A stretch of 64,000 nucleotides of DNA from assembly GCA_038225855.1 (NCBI GenBank), contig JBBRQU010000021.1:1-64000 (forward strand), written 5' to 3'. The DNA is from CAHJXF01 sp038225855 (GTDB lineage: Bacteria; Pseudomonadota; Gammaproteobacteria; Burkholderiales; Burkholderiaceae_D). The position numbers and the translations under genes are program-made. Below, in pieces: positions 50,948-59,544 of this stretch (position 1 is its first letter; every line of letters begins with the position of its first letter). The notes beneath the pieces are model-generated. The model saw only the letters and a program-made list of their open reading frames with translations, ran no database searches and was not told the DNA's origin.

Positions 50948-52114
50948 ATGAACAAGACTTCGATCGGCATACGACTCTCGGCCGTCGCGATCGCCCTCGC
51001 CGCATGCGTGTTCGGCCTGTCCGCGCGCGCAGCCGACATCAAGATCGGCGCGGCCGAAGCGCTGTCGGGCGGGGCGGCGCAGTACGGCATCGCAATCAAG
51101 AACGGCCTTCAGCTTGCCCTCGATGAACTCAACGCGGCGGGCGGCGTCAACGGCAACAAGATCGTGCTGGTGGTGGAAGACGAGCAGGGCAAGAAGGAAG
51201 AGGCGATCAACGTCTTCAAGAAGCTCATCTTCCAGGACAACGTGCTGATGGTGTTCGGACCGACGCTGTCGAATTCGGCGCAGGCGGCCGATCCGATTTC
51301 GCAAGGCGCGAAGGTGGTGGCATTCGGCACATCGAACACGGCCGACGGCATCACGTCGATCGGCGACTACGTGTTCCGCAATTCGGTGACCGAGGCCGAT
51401 GTGCTGCCCGAGACGCTCAAGACGTCGGTGAAGAAGTCCGGCATCAAGAAGGTCGCGGTGCTCTACGGCAACGACGACGTGTTCACCAAGAGCGGCTACG
51501 ACAACTTCAAGAAGGCGCTCGAGGATCTGAAGATTCCGGTGACGACCACCGAGACCTTCGCCAAGGGCGACGTAGACTTCAAGGCGCAACTCACCAAGAT
51601 CAAGGCGACCAATCCCGATGCGCTGGTGCTGTCGGCGCTGCTCGCCGAAGGCGCGCCGATCATGGTGCAGGCGCGGCAGATCGGCCTGAACGTGCCGGTG
51701 ATCGGCGGCAACGGCATGAACTCGGTCAAGGTCTTCGATCTCGCGAAGGGCGCGTCCGATGGCTTGTATGTGGGCAGCCCCTGGTCGTTCCAGAACGCGA
51801 CTCCGGAGAACAGCAAATTCATCAAGGCCTACACCGACAAGTTCGGCGCGACGCCCGACCAGTTTGCAGCGCAGGCCTACGACGCATTCTACATCGTCGT
51901 CGAAGCGTTGAAAAAGACCAAGATGTCCGGCAACCTCGCCGCCGATCGCAGCGCGCTGCGTGACGTGCTGCCGACCATCAAGCACACGGGTGCGACCGGC
52001 TCGTTCGAGTTCCGCCGCGCCAACGACAAGGCCGGCAAGCCGGCGGGCTACGACGCGCAGCAGACGCCGATCGTGAGCGTGACGAAGGACGGGAAGTTCG
52101 TGATCGAGAAGTGA
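50948..52114 (+). CDS. Branched-chain amino acid type ABC transporter, periplasmic substrate-binding protein
   Basis: A 388-residue LivJ/LivK-like type I periplasmic binding protein. The signal peptide is IGIRLSAVAIALAACVFGLSARA; the mature start DIKIGAAEALSGGAAQYGIAIKNGLQLALDELNAAGGVNG is typical. AAQAYDAFYIVVEALKK lies near the end. Ligand is probably a branched-chain or other hydrophobic amino acid, but the family is broad. AAGGAGACCTCG gives a strong ribosome site. It is the first gene of a five-gene transporter operon, separated from the permease gene by a palindromic repeat that may set up higher expression of the binding protein. Confidence 0.93.
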   Translation: MNKTSIGIRLSAVAIALAACVFGLSARAADIKIGAAEALSGGAAQYGIAIKNGLQLALDELNAAGGVNGNKIVLVVEDEQGKKEEAINVFKKLIFQDNVLMVFGPTLSNSAQAADPISQGAKVVAFGTSNTADGITSIGDYVFRNSVTEADVLPETLKTSVKKSGIKKVAVLYGNDDVFTKSGYDNFKKALEDLKIPVTTTETFAKGDVDFKAQLTKIKATNPDALVLSALLAEGAPIMVQARQIGLNVPVIGGNGMNSVKVFDLAKGASDGLYVGSPWSFQNATPENSKFIKAYTDKFGATPDQFAAQAYDAFYIVVEALKKTKMSGNLAADRSALRDVLPTIKHTGATGSFEFRRANDKAGKPAGYDAQQTPIVSVTKDGKFVIEK

Positions 52115-52127
52115 TGGCGATGTTGAG

Positions 52128-52214
52128 CCGTCGCCCCGGCGCAGGCCGGGGTCCAAGTTTTCTCCATCGCGCGCTTGCATGAAACGTGGGCCCCGGCCTG
52201 CGCCGGGAAGACGG
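52128..52214. repeat. GC-rich palindromic intergenic repeat inside the liv-type operon
   Basis: A full unit bounded by CCGTC and GACGG with arms CCCCGGCGCAGGCCGGGG and CCCCGGCCTGCGCCGGG. It sits between the binding-protein gene and livH, the position where REP-type elements elsewhere stabilise the upstream mRNA. Confidence 0.85.
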
Positions 52215-52263
52215 CGAAGGTTTGGGCTCCATCGCACTGCTCATGTGATTGACTGAACATCGA

Positions 52264-53145
52264 ATGCTCGCGCAGCAGCTCGTCAACGGCCTTTCACTCG
52301 GCGCGCTCTACGCGCTGTTCGCGCTCGGCTTCACGCTGATCTTCGGCGTGCTCGGCGTGATCAATCTCTCCCACGGCGCGATCTTCATGGTCGGCGCGTA
52401 TGCGGGCCTCGAGGCGATTACCCACCTCGGGTTGCCGCTGTGGCTGGCGCTGCCGTTCGCGTTTCTGGTATCGGGACTGTTCGGTTTTCTGATCGACGTG
52501 CTGGTCCTGAGACCGCTGCGCAAACGTCATGCGCCGCACCTCATCCCGATGATCGCAACCATCGGCATCGGCATCGCGATCAACAACACCGTGCAGGGAA
52601 TCTTCGGCGCGCAGAACCTGCGTTTTCCCGCGGGCACGGTCCCCAACGACACGCTGGCTATCGCGGGCGTCGGGCTGACGGCGCTCGAGCTCGCTATCAT
52701 CCTGTTGTCGTTCGCGCTGATGGCCGCGTTGATGGTCATCATTCGCAAGACGCAACTGGGCCGCGCGTTGCGCGCGATCGCCGAGTCGCCCAAGGCCGCG
52801 TACCTCGTGGGCATCAACGTCGAGGGACTCTTCATGCTGACCTCGTTTGTTGCGGCGGGTCTGGGCGGCGTCGCGGGCGTGTTGATCGGGCTCTACTCGA
52901 ACGCGATCTTTCCGTTGATGGGCCAGCCGATGCTGCAAAAGGGCGTGGCCGTGATCATCCTGGGCGGCATGGGCGACATTCGCGGCGCGCTGCTTGCAGG
53001 CCTCTTTCTCGGGTTCGCCGAAGTGCTGTCGGTCGCCTATGTCGGCTCGACGATGCGCGATGCGGTCGCGTTCGGCCTCTTGTTTCTGATCCTGCTGGTG
53101 AGGCCTAAAGGTCTCTTCGGCACGACCAACGAACGCAAGGTGTAG
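52264..53145 (+). CDS. livH: Branched-chain amino acid ABC transporter permease LivH
   Basis: A 293-residue inner-membrane permease. LAQQLVNGLSLGALYALFALGFTLIFGVLGVINLSHGAIFMVGAY is the LivH N-terminal signature, followed by about eight hydrophobic segments and the ABC coupling loop RAIAESPKAAYLVGINVEGLFMLTSF. ATG 52264 is preferred over a TTG at 52249. It pairs with LivM to form the channel. Confidence 0.93.
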   Translation: MLAQQLVNGLSLGALYALFALGFTLIFGVLGVINLSHGAIFMVGAYAGLEAITHLGLPLWLALPFAFLVSGLFGFLIDVLVLRPLRKRHAPHLIPMIATIGIGIAINNTVQGIFGAQNLRFPAGTVPNDTLAIAGVGLTALELAIILLSFALMAALMVIIRKTQLGRALRAIAESPKAAYLVGINVEGLFMLTSFVAAGLGGVAGVLIGLYSNAIFPLMGQPMLQKGVAVIILGGMGDIRGALLAGLFLGFAEVLSVAYVGSTMRDAVAFGLLFLILLVRPKGLFGTTNERKV

Positions 53146-53155
53146 GCAAGACCAC

Positions 53156-54043
53156 ATGGCCTGGTTCGACAACTTCTGGGCGGTCTACAGCAACGTCGTG
53201 CTCACGCTCGGCATCAACGGCCTGCTCGCGCTGTCGATCTGGTTGACGCTGTCTTGCGGGATGCTGTCGATCGGCAACGCGGCGTTCATGGGCATCGGCG
53301 CGTACACCGCCGCACTCGTGACGATGAATCTCGGATGGCCCTTCCCGGTCTCGCTCGTGCTCGGCATGATCGCGCCCGCGGTGATGGCCTTCATCATCGG
53401 CAAGCCCACGCTGCGCCTGTCGGGAATCTATCTCGCGATGGCGACGCTGGGCTTCGGCGAAGTCGTGCGCATCACGCTGCTGAATTGGGAATCGCTGACG
53501 GGCGGCGCGCTCGGGCTGAACGGCATCCCGCAATTGACGCAGTGGTACCACGTGTTGATTGCCGTGGTGTTGGTGCTGCTGGTGCTGTGGCGCATGCGGC
53601 GCTCGAAGGTCGGCCGCGCGTTCGAAGCGATCAAGGAAGACGATACCGCCGCGGGTTTGATGGGCATCGATGTCGCCAACACGCGCATGCTCGCCTTCGT
53701 GCTCGGTGCGGCAATCGCGGGACTCGCCGGCGGGCTCGATGCGCATCTCACCTTCTTCATCGGCCCGCAGGAATTCGGCTTCGAGCGCGCGGTGGACATC
53801 CTCACGATGGCGATCCTGGGCGGCATCGGCGGATTGCCGGGGCCGCTGCTGGGCGCGGCCATCCTCACGTTGCTGCCCGAAGTGCTGCGCTCGTTGCGTG
53901 ACTTCAGGCTCGTCGTCAACGGCCTGATCCTGGTGGCGATCGTGCTGTTCCTGCCCAAGGGCATCTGGGACCCGCAACGCTTTCGCGCGTGGTTCGGTCG
54001 CAGAACCAAAGTTGCGGGCAGGCGTGCGGAACATCGAGGCTGA
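53156..54043 (+). CDS. livM: Branched-chain amino acid ABC transporter permease LivM
   Basis: A 295-residue permease. LSIWLTLSCGMLSIGNAAFMGIGAYTAAL and FIIGKPTLRLSGIYLAMATLGFGEVVRITLLNWESLTGGALGLNGIP are LivM hallmarks; the coupling loop is RAFEAIKEDDTAAGLMGIDVANTRMLAF. It is shorter than E. coli LivM, lacking an N-terminal extension, as is common in betaproteobacteria. It starts 10 bp after livH and ends 1 bp before livG. Confidence 0.94.
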   Translation: MAWFDNFWAVYSNVVLTLGINGLLALSIWLTLSCGMLSIGNAAFMGIGAYTAALVTMNLGWPFPVSLVLGMIAPAVMAFIIGKPTLRLSGIYLAMATLGFGEVVRITLLNWESLTGGALGLNGIPQLTQWYHVLIAVVLVLLVLWRMRRSKVGRAFEAIKEDDTAAGLMGIDVANTRMLAFVLGAAIAGLAGGLDAHLTFFIGPQEFGFERAVDILTMAILGGIGGLPGPLLGAAILTLLPEVLRSLRDFRLVVNGLILVAIVLFLPKGIWDPQRFRAWFGRRTKVAGRRAEHRG

Positions 54044-54044
54044 C

Positions 54045-54926
54045 ATGCTCGAACTGAACGCGCTCTCGAAAAACTTCGGCGGCCTCAAGGTCCTCGAAGG
54101 CATAGCCTTCTTCGTTGCCAAAGGCGGCATCCACGGCCTGATCGGCCCCAACGGCGCGGGCAAGACGACGCTCTTCAACATCATCACCGGCCTCTATGCG
54201 CCGAGTTCCGGCAGCGTGGTGTTCGAAGGCAAGAGCCTGGTCGGGCAGCGTCCGCATCGCATCACCCAGCTCGGTCTCGCGCGCACCTTCCAGAACATCC
54301 GCGTGTTCAAGGAAATGACGCTGCTCGACAACGTCGTCGTCGGCATGCACAGTCATCTGCGTTATGGCGCGGGCGGCCTGCTGTTTTCTTCGAGCGGCTT
54401 TCGTGCCGAGGAAAAACGCGCGCGCGATCGTGCGCTCGAACTGTTGTCGTGGGTCAAGCTCGATGGTCGCGCCGATGAGCTTGCCGACAATCTTTCGTAC
54501 GGCAATCAACGCAAGCTCGAACTCGCGCGCGCGCTCGCGACCGAGCCCAAGCTGCTGCTGCTCGACGAACCGGTCGCGGGAATGAACAGCGTCGAGAAGA
54601 CCGATCTGATGCGCGAGATCGACGCGATCGCCGCGCGCGGCTACACGGTGCTGTTGATCGAACACGACATGCGCTTCGTGATGGGTCTGTGCTCGCGCAT
54701 CGGCGTGCTCAACTTCGGGCGCATCATCGCCGACGGTCCGCCCGACGCGATCCGCAACGACCCGCGCGTGATCGAGGCGTATCTCGGGCGTGATGAAGAC
54801 GAAGACGATGCCGATCACGACGACGCCGATCGCATCGAAGAAGAGCCGGTGCACCTGCCCGATCTGTCGGGCGATCTGTCGTCGCTGGACTCGCCTACCC
54901 AGATGGATCGCGAGGCGCGCAGGTGA
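54045..54926 (+). CDS. livG: Branched-chain amino acid ABC transporter ATPase LivG, with acidic C-terminal tail
   Basis: A 293-residue ABC ATPase. Walker A GPNGAGKTTLFN, Q-loop RTFQNIRVFKEMTLLDNVVVGMH, signature NLSYGNQRKLELARAL (LSYGN in place of LSGGQ, usual for LivG), Walker B LLLLDEPVAGMNSVE, and switch His in LLIEHDMRFVM. After the usual end (VIEAYLG) there is an extra tail of about 45 residues, strongly acidic (RDEDEDDADHDDADRIEEE). The stop overlaps the livF start. Confidence 0.93.
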   Translation: MLELNALSKNFGGLKVLEGIAFFVAKGGIHGLIGPNGAGKTTLFNIITGLYAPSSGSVVFEGKSLVGQRPHRITQLGLARTFQNIRVFKEMTLLDNVVVGMHSHLRYGAGGLLFSSSGFRAEEKRARDRALELLSWVKLDGRADELADNLSYGNQRKLELARALATEPKLLLLDEPVAGMNSVEKTDLMREIDAIAARGYTVLLIEHDMRFVMGLCSRIGVLNFGRIIADGPPDAIRNDPRVIEAYLGRDEDEDDADHDDADRIEEEPVHLPDLSGDLSSLDSPTQMDREARR

Positions 54927-55708
54927 CCACGTCGAGGACCGCGTCGGCGAGCCCATCGGCGGCCCCCGCGGTGAACGCCGCGCTGTCCAGATCGGCGAGT
55001 CCGCTGCTATCGGTCGAGGGCCTCGCCGTCGCGTACGGACACATCGAAGCGGTCAAGGGCATCAGCCTCTCCGTCGATGCGGGAGCGATCACGACGCTGG
55101 TCGGCGCGAACGGCGCGGGCAAGTCCACCACACTGCTCGCGCTCTCGGGACTCGTGCCGAAATCCGCAGGCCGCGTGGTCTTCGATGGTGAAGACATCAC
55201 GCGATTGGCCCCTCACAAGATCGTCGCGCGCGGACTCGTGCAGGTCGCCGAAGGCCGCGCGACGCTGACCACGCTGACGGTGCGCGAGAACCTCGAACTC
55301 GGTGCTTACAGCCGGCGCGATCGAGCCGGACGCGAACACGATCTGGAACGCGTGTTCACGATGTTTCCGCTGTTGAAGGAACGCGCATCGGGCGCGGCCG
55401 GCAACCTCTCGGGCGGCGAGCAACAGATGCTCGCGATCGGGCGCGCGTTGATGGCGCGACCGCGCCTGTTGCTGCTCGACGAGCCGTCGATGGGACTCGC
55501 GCCGCTGGTCGTGCAGAATATCTTTCGCACGCTGCGCGCGCTCAATCGCGACGGCCTGTCGATCTTCCTCGTCGAGCAGAATGTCAAGCAGGCGCTGCGC
55601 ATCGCCGCGCGCGGCTACGTGATCGAGACCGGCAGCATCGTGCTCGCCGATTCGGCCGCGGCGCTGCTCGGCAATCCGCGCGTGCGCGACGCGTATCTGG
55701 GCGGGTGA
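54923..55708 (+). CDS. livF: Branched-chain amino acid ABC transporter ATPase LivF
   Basis: A 261-residue ABC ATPase. After a roughly 25-residue Ser/Ala-rich extension, the core begins LLSVEGLAVAYGHIEAVKGISLSV. Walker A is GANGAGKSTTL, the signature NLSGGEQQMLAIGRAL, Walker B LLLLDEPSMGLAPLVV and the switch His is replaced by Gln in FLVEQNVKQAL, as is typical of LivF. It starts at GTG 54923, overlapping livG by 4 bp. It ends the operon. Confidence 0.94.
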   Translation: MTTSRTASASPSAAPAVNAALSRSASPLLSVEGLAVAYGHIEAVKGISLSVDAGAITTLVGANGAGKSTTLLALSGLVPKSAGRVVFDGEDITRLAPHKIVARGLVQVAEGRATLTTLTVRENLELGAYSRRDRAGREHDLERVFTMFPLLKERASGAAGNLSGGEQQMLAIGRALMARPRLLLLDEPSMGLAPLVVQNIFRTLRALNRDGLSIFLVEQNVKQALRIAARGYVIETGSIVLADSAAALLGNPRVRDAYLGG

Positions 55709-55715
55709 AGGCCAT

Positions 55716-56816
55716 TCAATTCGACGGCGGGTACTTCCTGATGAGCGCCCGCTGCTTCAGGTAGAGCCGCGCCAACGCCCGGACCCCGACGGGCCGGTGC
55801 CCCCGGCTACGCATGGCATCGGCGAGTGCGAACAACTGGCGCTGCTTGTCGAACACGATGCGATAGGCTTGCCGCAGGCTCAACGACGGATCCCACGCAT
55901 GCACGGCTTCCGAGCCCGCGCCGTTGACTTCGATGATCTCGAAGCCACGCCCCACCCGCAGCGCCACCAGGCTCTCGAACTTCACATCGAAGCGGCCGAC
56001 GTGGAAGTCCTTCATGTCTAAAGCAATCGCGTCGATCGCGTGCGTCATCGCCGGTGTGATCGAAGCGCTCGCGTCCTGGTACAGGCCACCCACTCGCGTG
56101 GAGCCTACGGTTGCGATGCGCACCTCCTCGCCGGGCGTTGGCACGGTCGTGAGATCGCAGCCGGGCTCGCTCGCGCCGTCGCGGCCGAGCCGGCGCGCGC
56201 GCGGGTCCGCCGCGATCAGCTCGGCCACCGTATGCACGCCGTCGCCAATGACTCTCGGGTAGTGGCGTAGCAGCAGGCCGATCAGGCGACCGTGCGCGTC
56301 TTCGGGCCGACGCAAGTAGAAGAGCCCCGCCTCGCCAATGTCTGCCAGGTAGCGCTGGATCACGACCCGCTCTCCATCGGGATAAAATTCCAGGTAGGCG
56401 ATCAGCTCGCGCCGATTGTCGACGCGGCGCACGCCGAAACCGCACCAGCCCAGGTCGGGCTTCACGACGATTGGATACGCGAGGCCGCACCGCCGCATCG
56501 CGGCCTCGGCCTGGTCGGCCGACTCGAGCCCCGCGGCGCGCACCGAGGTCGTCGTCGCGGTTGCCGACAGCGCGTGCCTTCCCATGATGTCAAGGTATTC
56601 CAGCTTGCCCTCGCCGACCATGCCACCGGCGGTGATCGCGGGATTCGCGCACGAGGGCAACGTGACCGAGCGGTAACGCAACGACAACCACAGCCATTGC
56701 GAAACCATCGGCACGAGATTGAGCCACTTGGGCAGCCGTTCGAGCCGGCCGATGCCTGCAGGCGGCCTCGATCGGTCGCGCGCGATGGCGGTGGGTTGCG
56801 TGTCGGAAGAGTCCAT
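55716..56816 (-). CDS. Solitary ATP-grasp domain protein of unknown substrate
   Basis: A 366-residue protein with an ATP-grasp fold. YPIVVKPDLGWCGFGVRRVDNRRELIAYL is the lysine/glycine-rich nucleotide-binding part, and GRFDVKFESLVALRVGRGFEIIEVNGAGSEAVH carries the metal-binding Glu/Asn (EVNG) at the end. The N-terminal 60 residues hold a hydrophobic stretch (LNLVPMVSQWLWLSLRY). The arrangement resembles D-alanine ligase-like carboxylate-amine ligases, but no close family is recognised. It is convergent with livF and divergent from the secreted protein at 56990. Confidence 0.72.
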   Translation of the reverse strand: MDSSDTQPTAIARDRSRPPAGIGRLERLPKWLNLVPMVSQWLWLSLRYRSVTLPSCANPAITAGGMVGEGKLEYLDIMGRHALSATATTTSVRAAGLESADQAEAAMRRCGLAYPIVVKPDLGWCGFGVRRVDNRRELIAYLEFYPDGERVVIQRYLADIGEAGLFYLRRPEDAHGRLIGLLLRHYPRVIGDGVHTVAELIAADPRARRLGRDGASEPGCDLTTVPTPGEEVRIATVGSTRVGGLYQDASASITPAMTHAIDAIALDMKDFHVGRFDVKFESLVALRVGRGFEIIEVNGAGSEAVHAWDPSLSLRQAYRIVFDKQRQLFALADAMRSRGHRPVGVRALARLYLKQRALIRKYPPSN

Positions 56817-56989
56817 GGCGCGTCGCGAGTTCCGGCGCCGAAGATGCGCTTGCGGCAGCGCGAAGGCAAGTACGGGTCGCCACGCCTAAGAACCTATCAA
56901 CGCAGGGTCGTCTTGTTCACGAATAGGTTTTAACCCGATTCGCGCCTAGCCAGCGTTCATAGCATCGTCAATCCCACAAACGGAGAACA

Positions 56990-57838
56990 ATGATGCTTCG
57001 CAAAGCCGTAACCAGCCTGTGTGCAGCGCTGACCCTGATGTGTAGCGTGCCCGCGCATGCGATCGGCGACCTGGTCGACGTGCAGATCGTCGACCGAAGC
57101 ACCGGCGAGACGCTGACGCCTATCCTCCACAAGGGCGAATGGTGGATTGCGGGACAACCGGGCGCACGCTATGCGGTCACGCTCGCCAATCGCCATGCCC
57201 GGCGCACGTTGAACGTCCTGTCGGTCGACGGCGTGAACGTCATTTCCGGCGAGACCGCGGCGTGGAACCAGCGAGGCTATGTGCTCGACCCTTACGTGAA
57301 CATGCAGGTCACCGGTTGGCGCAGGAGCATGGATCAGGTCAATGCGTTCGAATTCACCACGCTGGCCAATTCATATGCGACGCGAACCGGCCGGCCTGCC
57401 AACCTCGGCGTGATCGGCGTCGCGATTTTCAAAGAGAGGCCGCAGCCGATCGCGCAGATCGCGCGCGAAGCGCCTGGCGATACGTGGCTGAAGCGCGCCG
57501 CGCCGGGCGAGCCGTCGCGCGACGAAGCCGACGCCAATGCTCCCGCCAGCCCGCGCGCAAACGGCGCCATGAAGTCGGAGGCCGCACCCAGCGGGTCGAT
57601 CATTGCCGAGCAGCGCGAGCGCATCGGCACGGGTTATGGCGCCATCGAAAATTCAGCGATCGTCAATGTGCGCTTCGAGCGCCTGCAGAGCACGCCGAAC
57701 GAAATCGTGACGATCCACTACGATCGTCGTGAAAATCTGATCGCGATGGGCATCATTCCAGCGCCGCCCTTGCCGCCGGTTGCGGGCTATCCCTTCCCGA
57801 ACAGCGGCGGTTTCGTACCCGAGCCACCGCGACGCTGA
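56990..57838 (+). CDS. Exported protein of unknown function upstream of an ECF sigma factor
   Basis: A 282-residue protein with a signal peptide (RKAVTSLCAALTLMCSVPAHA). A compact domain follows at about residues 27-150 (VDVQIVDRSTGETLTPILHKGEWWIAGQPGARYAVTLANRHARR, VNVISGETAAWNQRGYVLDPY, ANLGVIGVAIFKER). Then comes an Ala/Pro/Glu linker and a C-terminal GTGYGAIENSAIVNVRFERLQSTPNEIVTIHYDRRENLIAMGI. I do not recognise the family. GGAGAAC precedes the ATG, and a sigma factor gene starts 37 bp downstream, so it may be an envelope component of that system. Confidence 0.72.
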   Translation: MMLRKAVTSLCAALTLMCSVPAHAIGDLVDVQIVDRSTGETLTPILHKGEWWIAGQPGARYAVTLANRHARRTLNVLSVDGVNVISGETAAWNQRGYVLDPYVNMQVTGWRRSMDQVNAFEFTTLANSYATRTGRPANLGVIGVAIFKERPQPIAQIAREAPGDTWLKRAAPGEPSRDEADANAPASPRANGAMKSEAAPSGSIIAEQRERIGTGYGAIENSAIVNVRFERLQSTPNEIVTIHYDRRENLIAMGIIPAPPLPPVAGYPFPNSGGFVPEPPRR

Positions 57839-57875
57839 CAGGCAGGCTCGCGCGACCCGGCACAATCACGGCCGC

Positions 57876-58553
57876 ATGAACGCTGACCAACCCGACGATA
57901 CGGACGAGGACCTGATGTTTGCCTACGCGGCCGGCAACGCGTCGGCATTCACGCGGCTCTACGATCGTCACGAGCGCAGTGTCCATCGATTCTTCCTGCG
58001 GCAATCGATCGCCGCGGAACAGGCCGACGATCTGTTGCAGGAGACCTGGATGGCGGTGGTCCGTCACGCATCGAACTACGCACCCGATGCGAAGTTCACG
58101 ACCTGGCTCTACACGATTGCGCGCAGCAAGCTGGTCGATCATTGGCGCGCGACGCGAAGGCACATGACGCTCGAGCTCGATGCGGCCAACGACCCCGACG
58201 ACTTCGAGGACGGGGACGCGGTGGCGCTGCTCGAGCGCGTCGCCGATGGCGAAGCCGCGCGGCCCGACGTGCAGGCGATGTCGCGCGAATATGCACGCGC
58301 CTTCATGGTCGCGGTCGAGGCGCTGCCGGCGCCGCAGCGCGAGGCCTTCCTCCTCTACGTCGAAGGCGACGTGTCGATAGCAGCGATGGCCGCGATCACG
58401 TCGGTCGGCATCGAGACGGCGAAGAGTCGGCTGCGCTATGCGATGAAGCGCTTGCGCGCGGCGTGCGCCGAATGGCTGCAACCGCCGCATGCAGTGCGCA
58501 TGTCAGCGAGCCCCACGCCGCGCACCATCGAGGCCGCCAGCGATGAAGCCTGA
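57876..58553 (+). CDS. ECF-type RNA polymerase sigma factor
   Basis: A 225-residue extracytoplasmic function sigma-70 factor. Region 2 is MFAYAAGNASAFTRLYDRHERSVHRFFLRQSIAAEQADDLLQETWMAVVRHASNY with FTTWLYTIARSKLVDHWR. An acidic linker follows (LDAANDPDDFEDGDAV). Region 4 is VEALPAPQREAFLLYVEGDVSIAAMAAITSVGIETAKSRLRYAMKRLRA. The ATG at 57876 is chosen from region 2 position; upstream open frame lies in the preceding gene. Its stop overlaps the next gene by 11 bp, which is probably its anti-sigma factor. Confidence 0.92.
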   Translation: MNADQPDDTDEDLMFAYAAGNASAFTRLYDRHERSVHRFFLRQSIAAEQADDLLQETWMAVVRHASNYAPDAKFTTWLYTIARSKLVDHWRATRRHMTLELDAANDPDDFEDGDAVALLERVADGEAARPDVQAMSREYARAFMVAVEALPAPQREAFLLYVEGDVSIAAMAAITSVGIETAKSRLRYAMKRLRAACAEWLQPPHAVRMSASPTPRTIEAASDEA

Positions 58554-59496
58554 ATCGAACCAGGCGCGCGACGAGCGTGCCGCCCAAGCAGCGCTTGCGC
58601 GCGCGTATCGCGAAGCATCGAACGCAGCCGACGAGCCACCCGATCCGCGCGTGCGTGCCGCGGTGCTCGCGGCTGCCGCACGCGCGGTCGATGCGAAGCC
58701 GCACGATGCTGCGCGTCGCGCCGCAGCGCATCCGTTCGCGACGCGGCGCTGGCCGCTCTCGGCCGCGGCGTTGCTGGTCGTCTCGATCATGACCGGCCTC
58801 GTCGTGACGCGCGGATGGTGGGAGCGCCCCGACCTCGTCGATGCGAACCAGCAGCGGCAAGAGAGGGTGCAAGAGAGGGTGCAAGAGAGCGCGCAAGAGG
58901 CGGCTCGGGCGCCCGCGCCGACGGCGCCAGCGCAAGACGCGCCGCAGCCGCCGGCACCATCGGCATCGGTGTCCAATGCACCAAGCGACCTCGCGGCGAA
59001 TCCAGGCACTGCGCGAAGCGAACCCAAGGCGAAGCTGAACGATGCGCGTCGTCGAACCTCAGGCGTTGCGTCACCGAAAGCCAGTGGCGACGAGGCCCGC
59101 GAAGCATCTGCCACTCCTGCGCCCGACGGCGCCGATGCAACGGCATCGGGCATGACGGCAAAGAAGTCCGAGGAATTTTCATCGAACGCGGCGGCGGTCG
59201 CGGCGTCGGCCGCGGCATCGACCGCGGCATCGACATCAACAACTGCGTCGGCCGCGCCCGCCCCCGCACAACGCTCGCTCTCGCGAATCGCACAGCTTCG
59301 TGGAAACCTGCGTGCCGACGAGACGACCGGGACACCAGCCGAGCCCGCATCCCCCGAGGCCTGGATCGAACGCATCGTCAAGCTGCGCGAAGCCGGCGAA
59401 GACGACCAGGCCGATCGCGAAGTCGCGCGGCTCAAGCTGCGCTATCCGGGCTTCACAATTCCGCGTGAAGCGCTGCGCCCGATCGGAACGCGTTGA
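58543..59496 (+). CDS. Probable anti-sigma factor, single-pass membrane protein with Ala-rich linker
   Basis: A 317-residue protein. A short cytoplasmic N-terminal segment (AALARAYREASNAADEPPDPRVRAAVLAAAARAV) is followed by one transmembrane helix (PLSAAALLVVSIMTGLVVT, about residues 73-91). About 160 residues of low-complexity Ala/Pro/Ser/Gln follow, including tandem QERVQERVQES. The C-terminus (WIERIVKLREAGEDDQADREVARLKLRYPGFTIP) resembles a segment found at the end of some proteobacterial anti-sigma proteins. Overlap with the sigma gene supports the role; no zinc-binding ZAS motif is seen. Confidence 0.7.
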   Translation: MKPESNQARDERAAQAALARAYREASNAADEPPDPRVRAAVLAAAARAVDAKPHDAARRAAAHPFATRRWPLSAAALLVVSIMTGLVVTRGWWERPDLVDANQQRQERVQERVQESAQEAARAPAPTAPAQDAPQPPAPSASVSNAPSDLAANPGTARSEPKAKLNDARRRTSGVASPKASGDEAREASATPAPDGADATASGMTAKKSEEFSSNAAAVAASAAASTAASTSTTASAAPAPAQRSLSRIAQLRGNLRADETTGTPAEPASPEAWIERIVKLREAGEDDQADREVARLKLRYPGFTIPREALRPIGTR

Positions 59497-59544
59497 GCGT
59501 TGCGGCGTGGGTACCATGCGGGAGACCAACGCCGGACCGCACAT

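Noticed and set aside
56891..56929. AACCTAT / ATAGGTT inverted repeat upstream of the exported protein gene
   Set aside because: The arms are only 7 bp with a 25-bp spacer, which is weak support for a binding site or terminator.
58855..58900. Tandem GAGAGGGTGCAA repeats as a possible regulatory satellite
   Set aside because: They are in frame inside the probable anti-sigma gene and encode QERVQERVQES, so they are coding low-complexity sequence.
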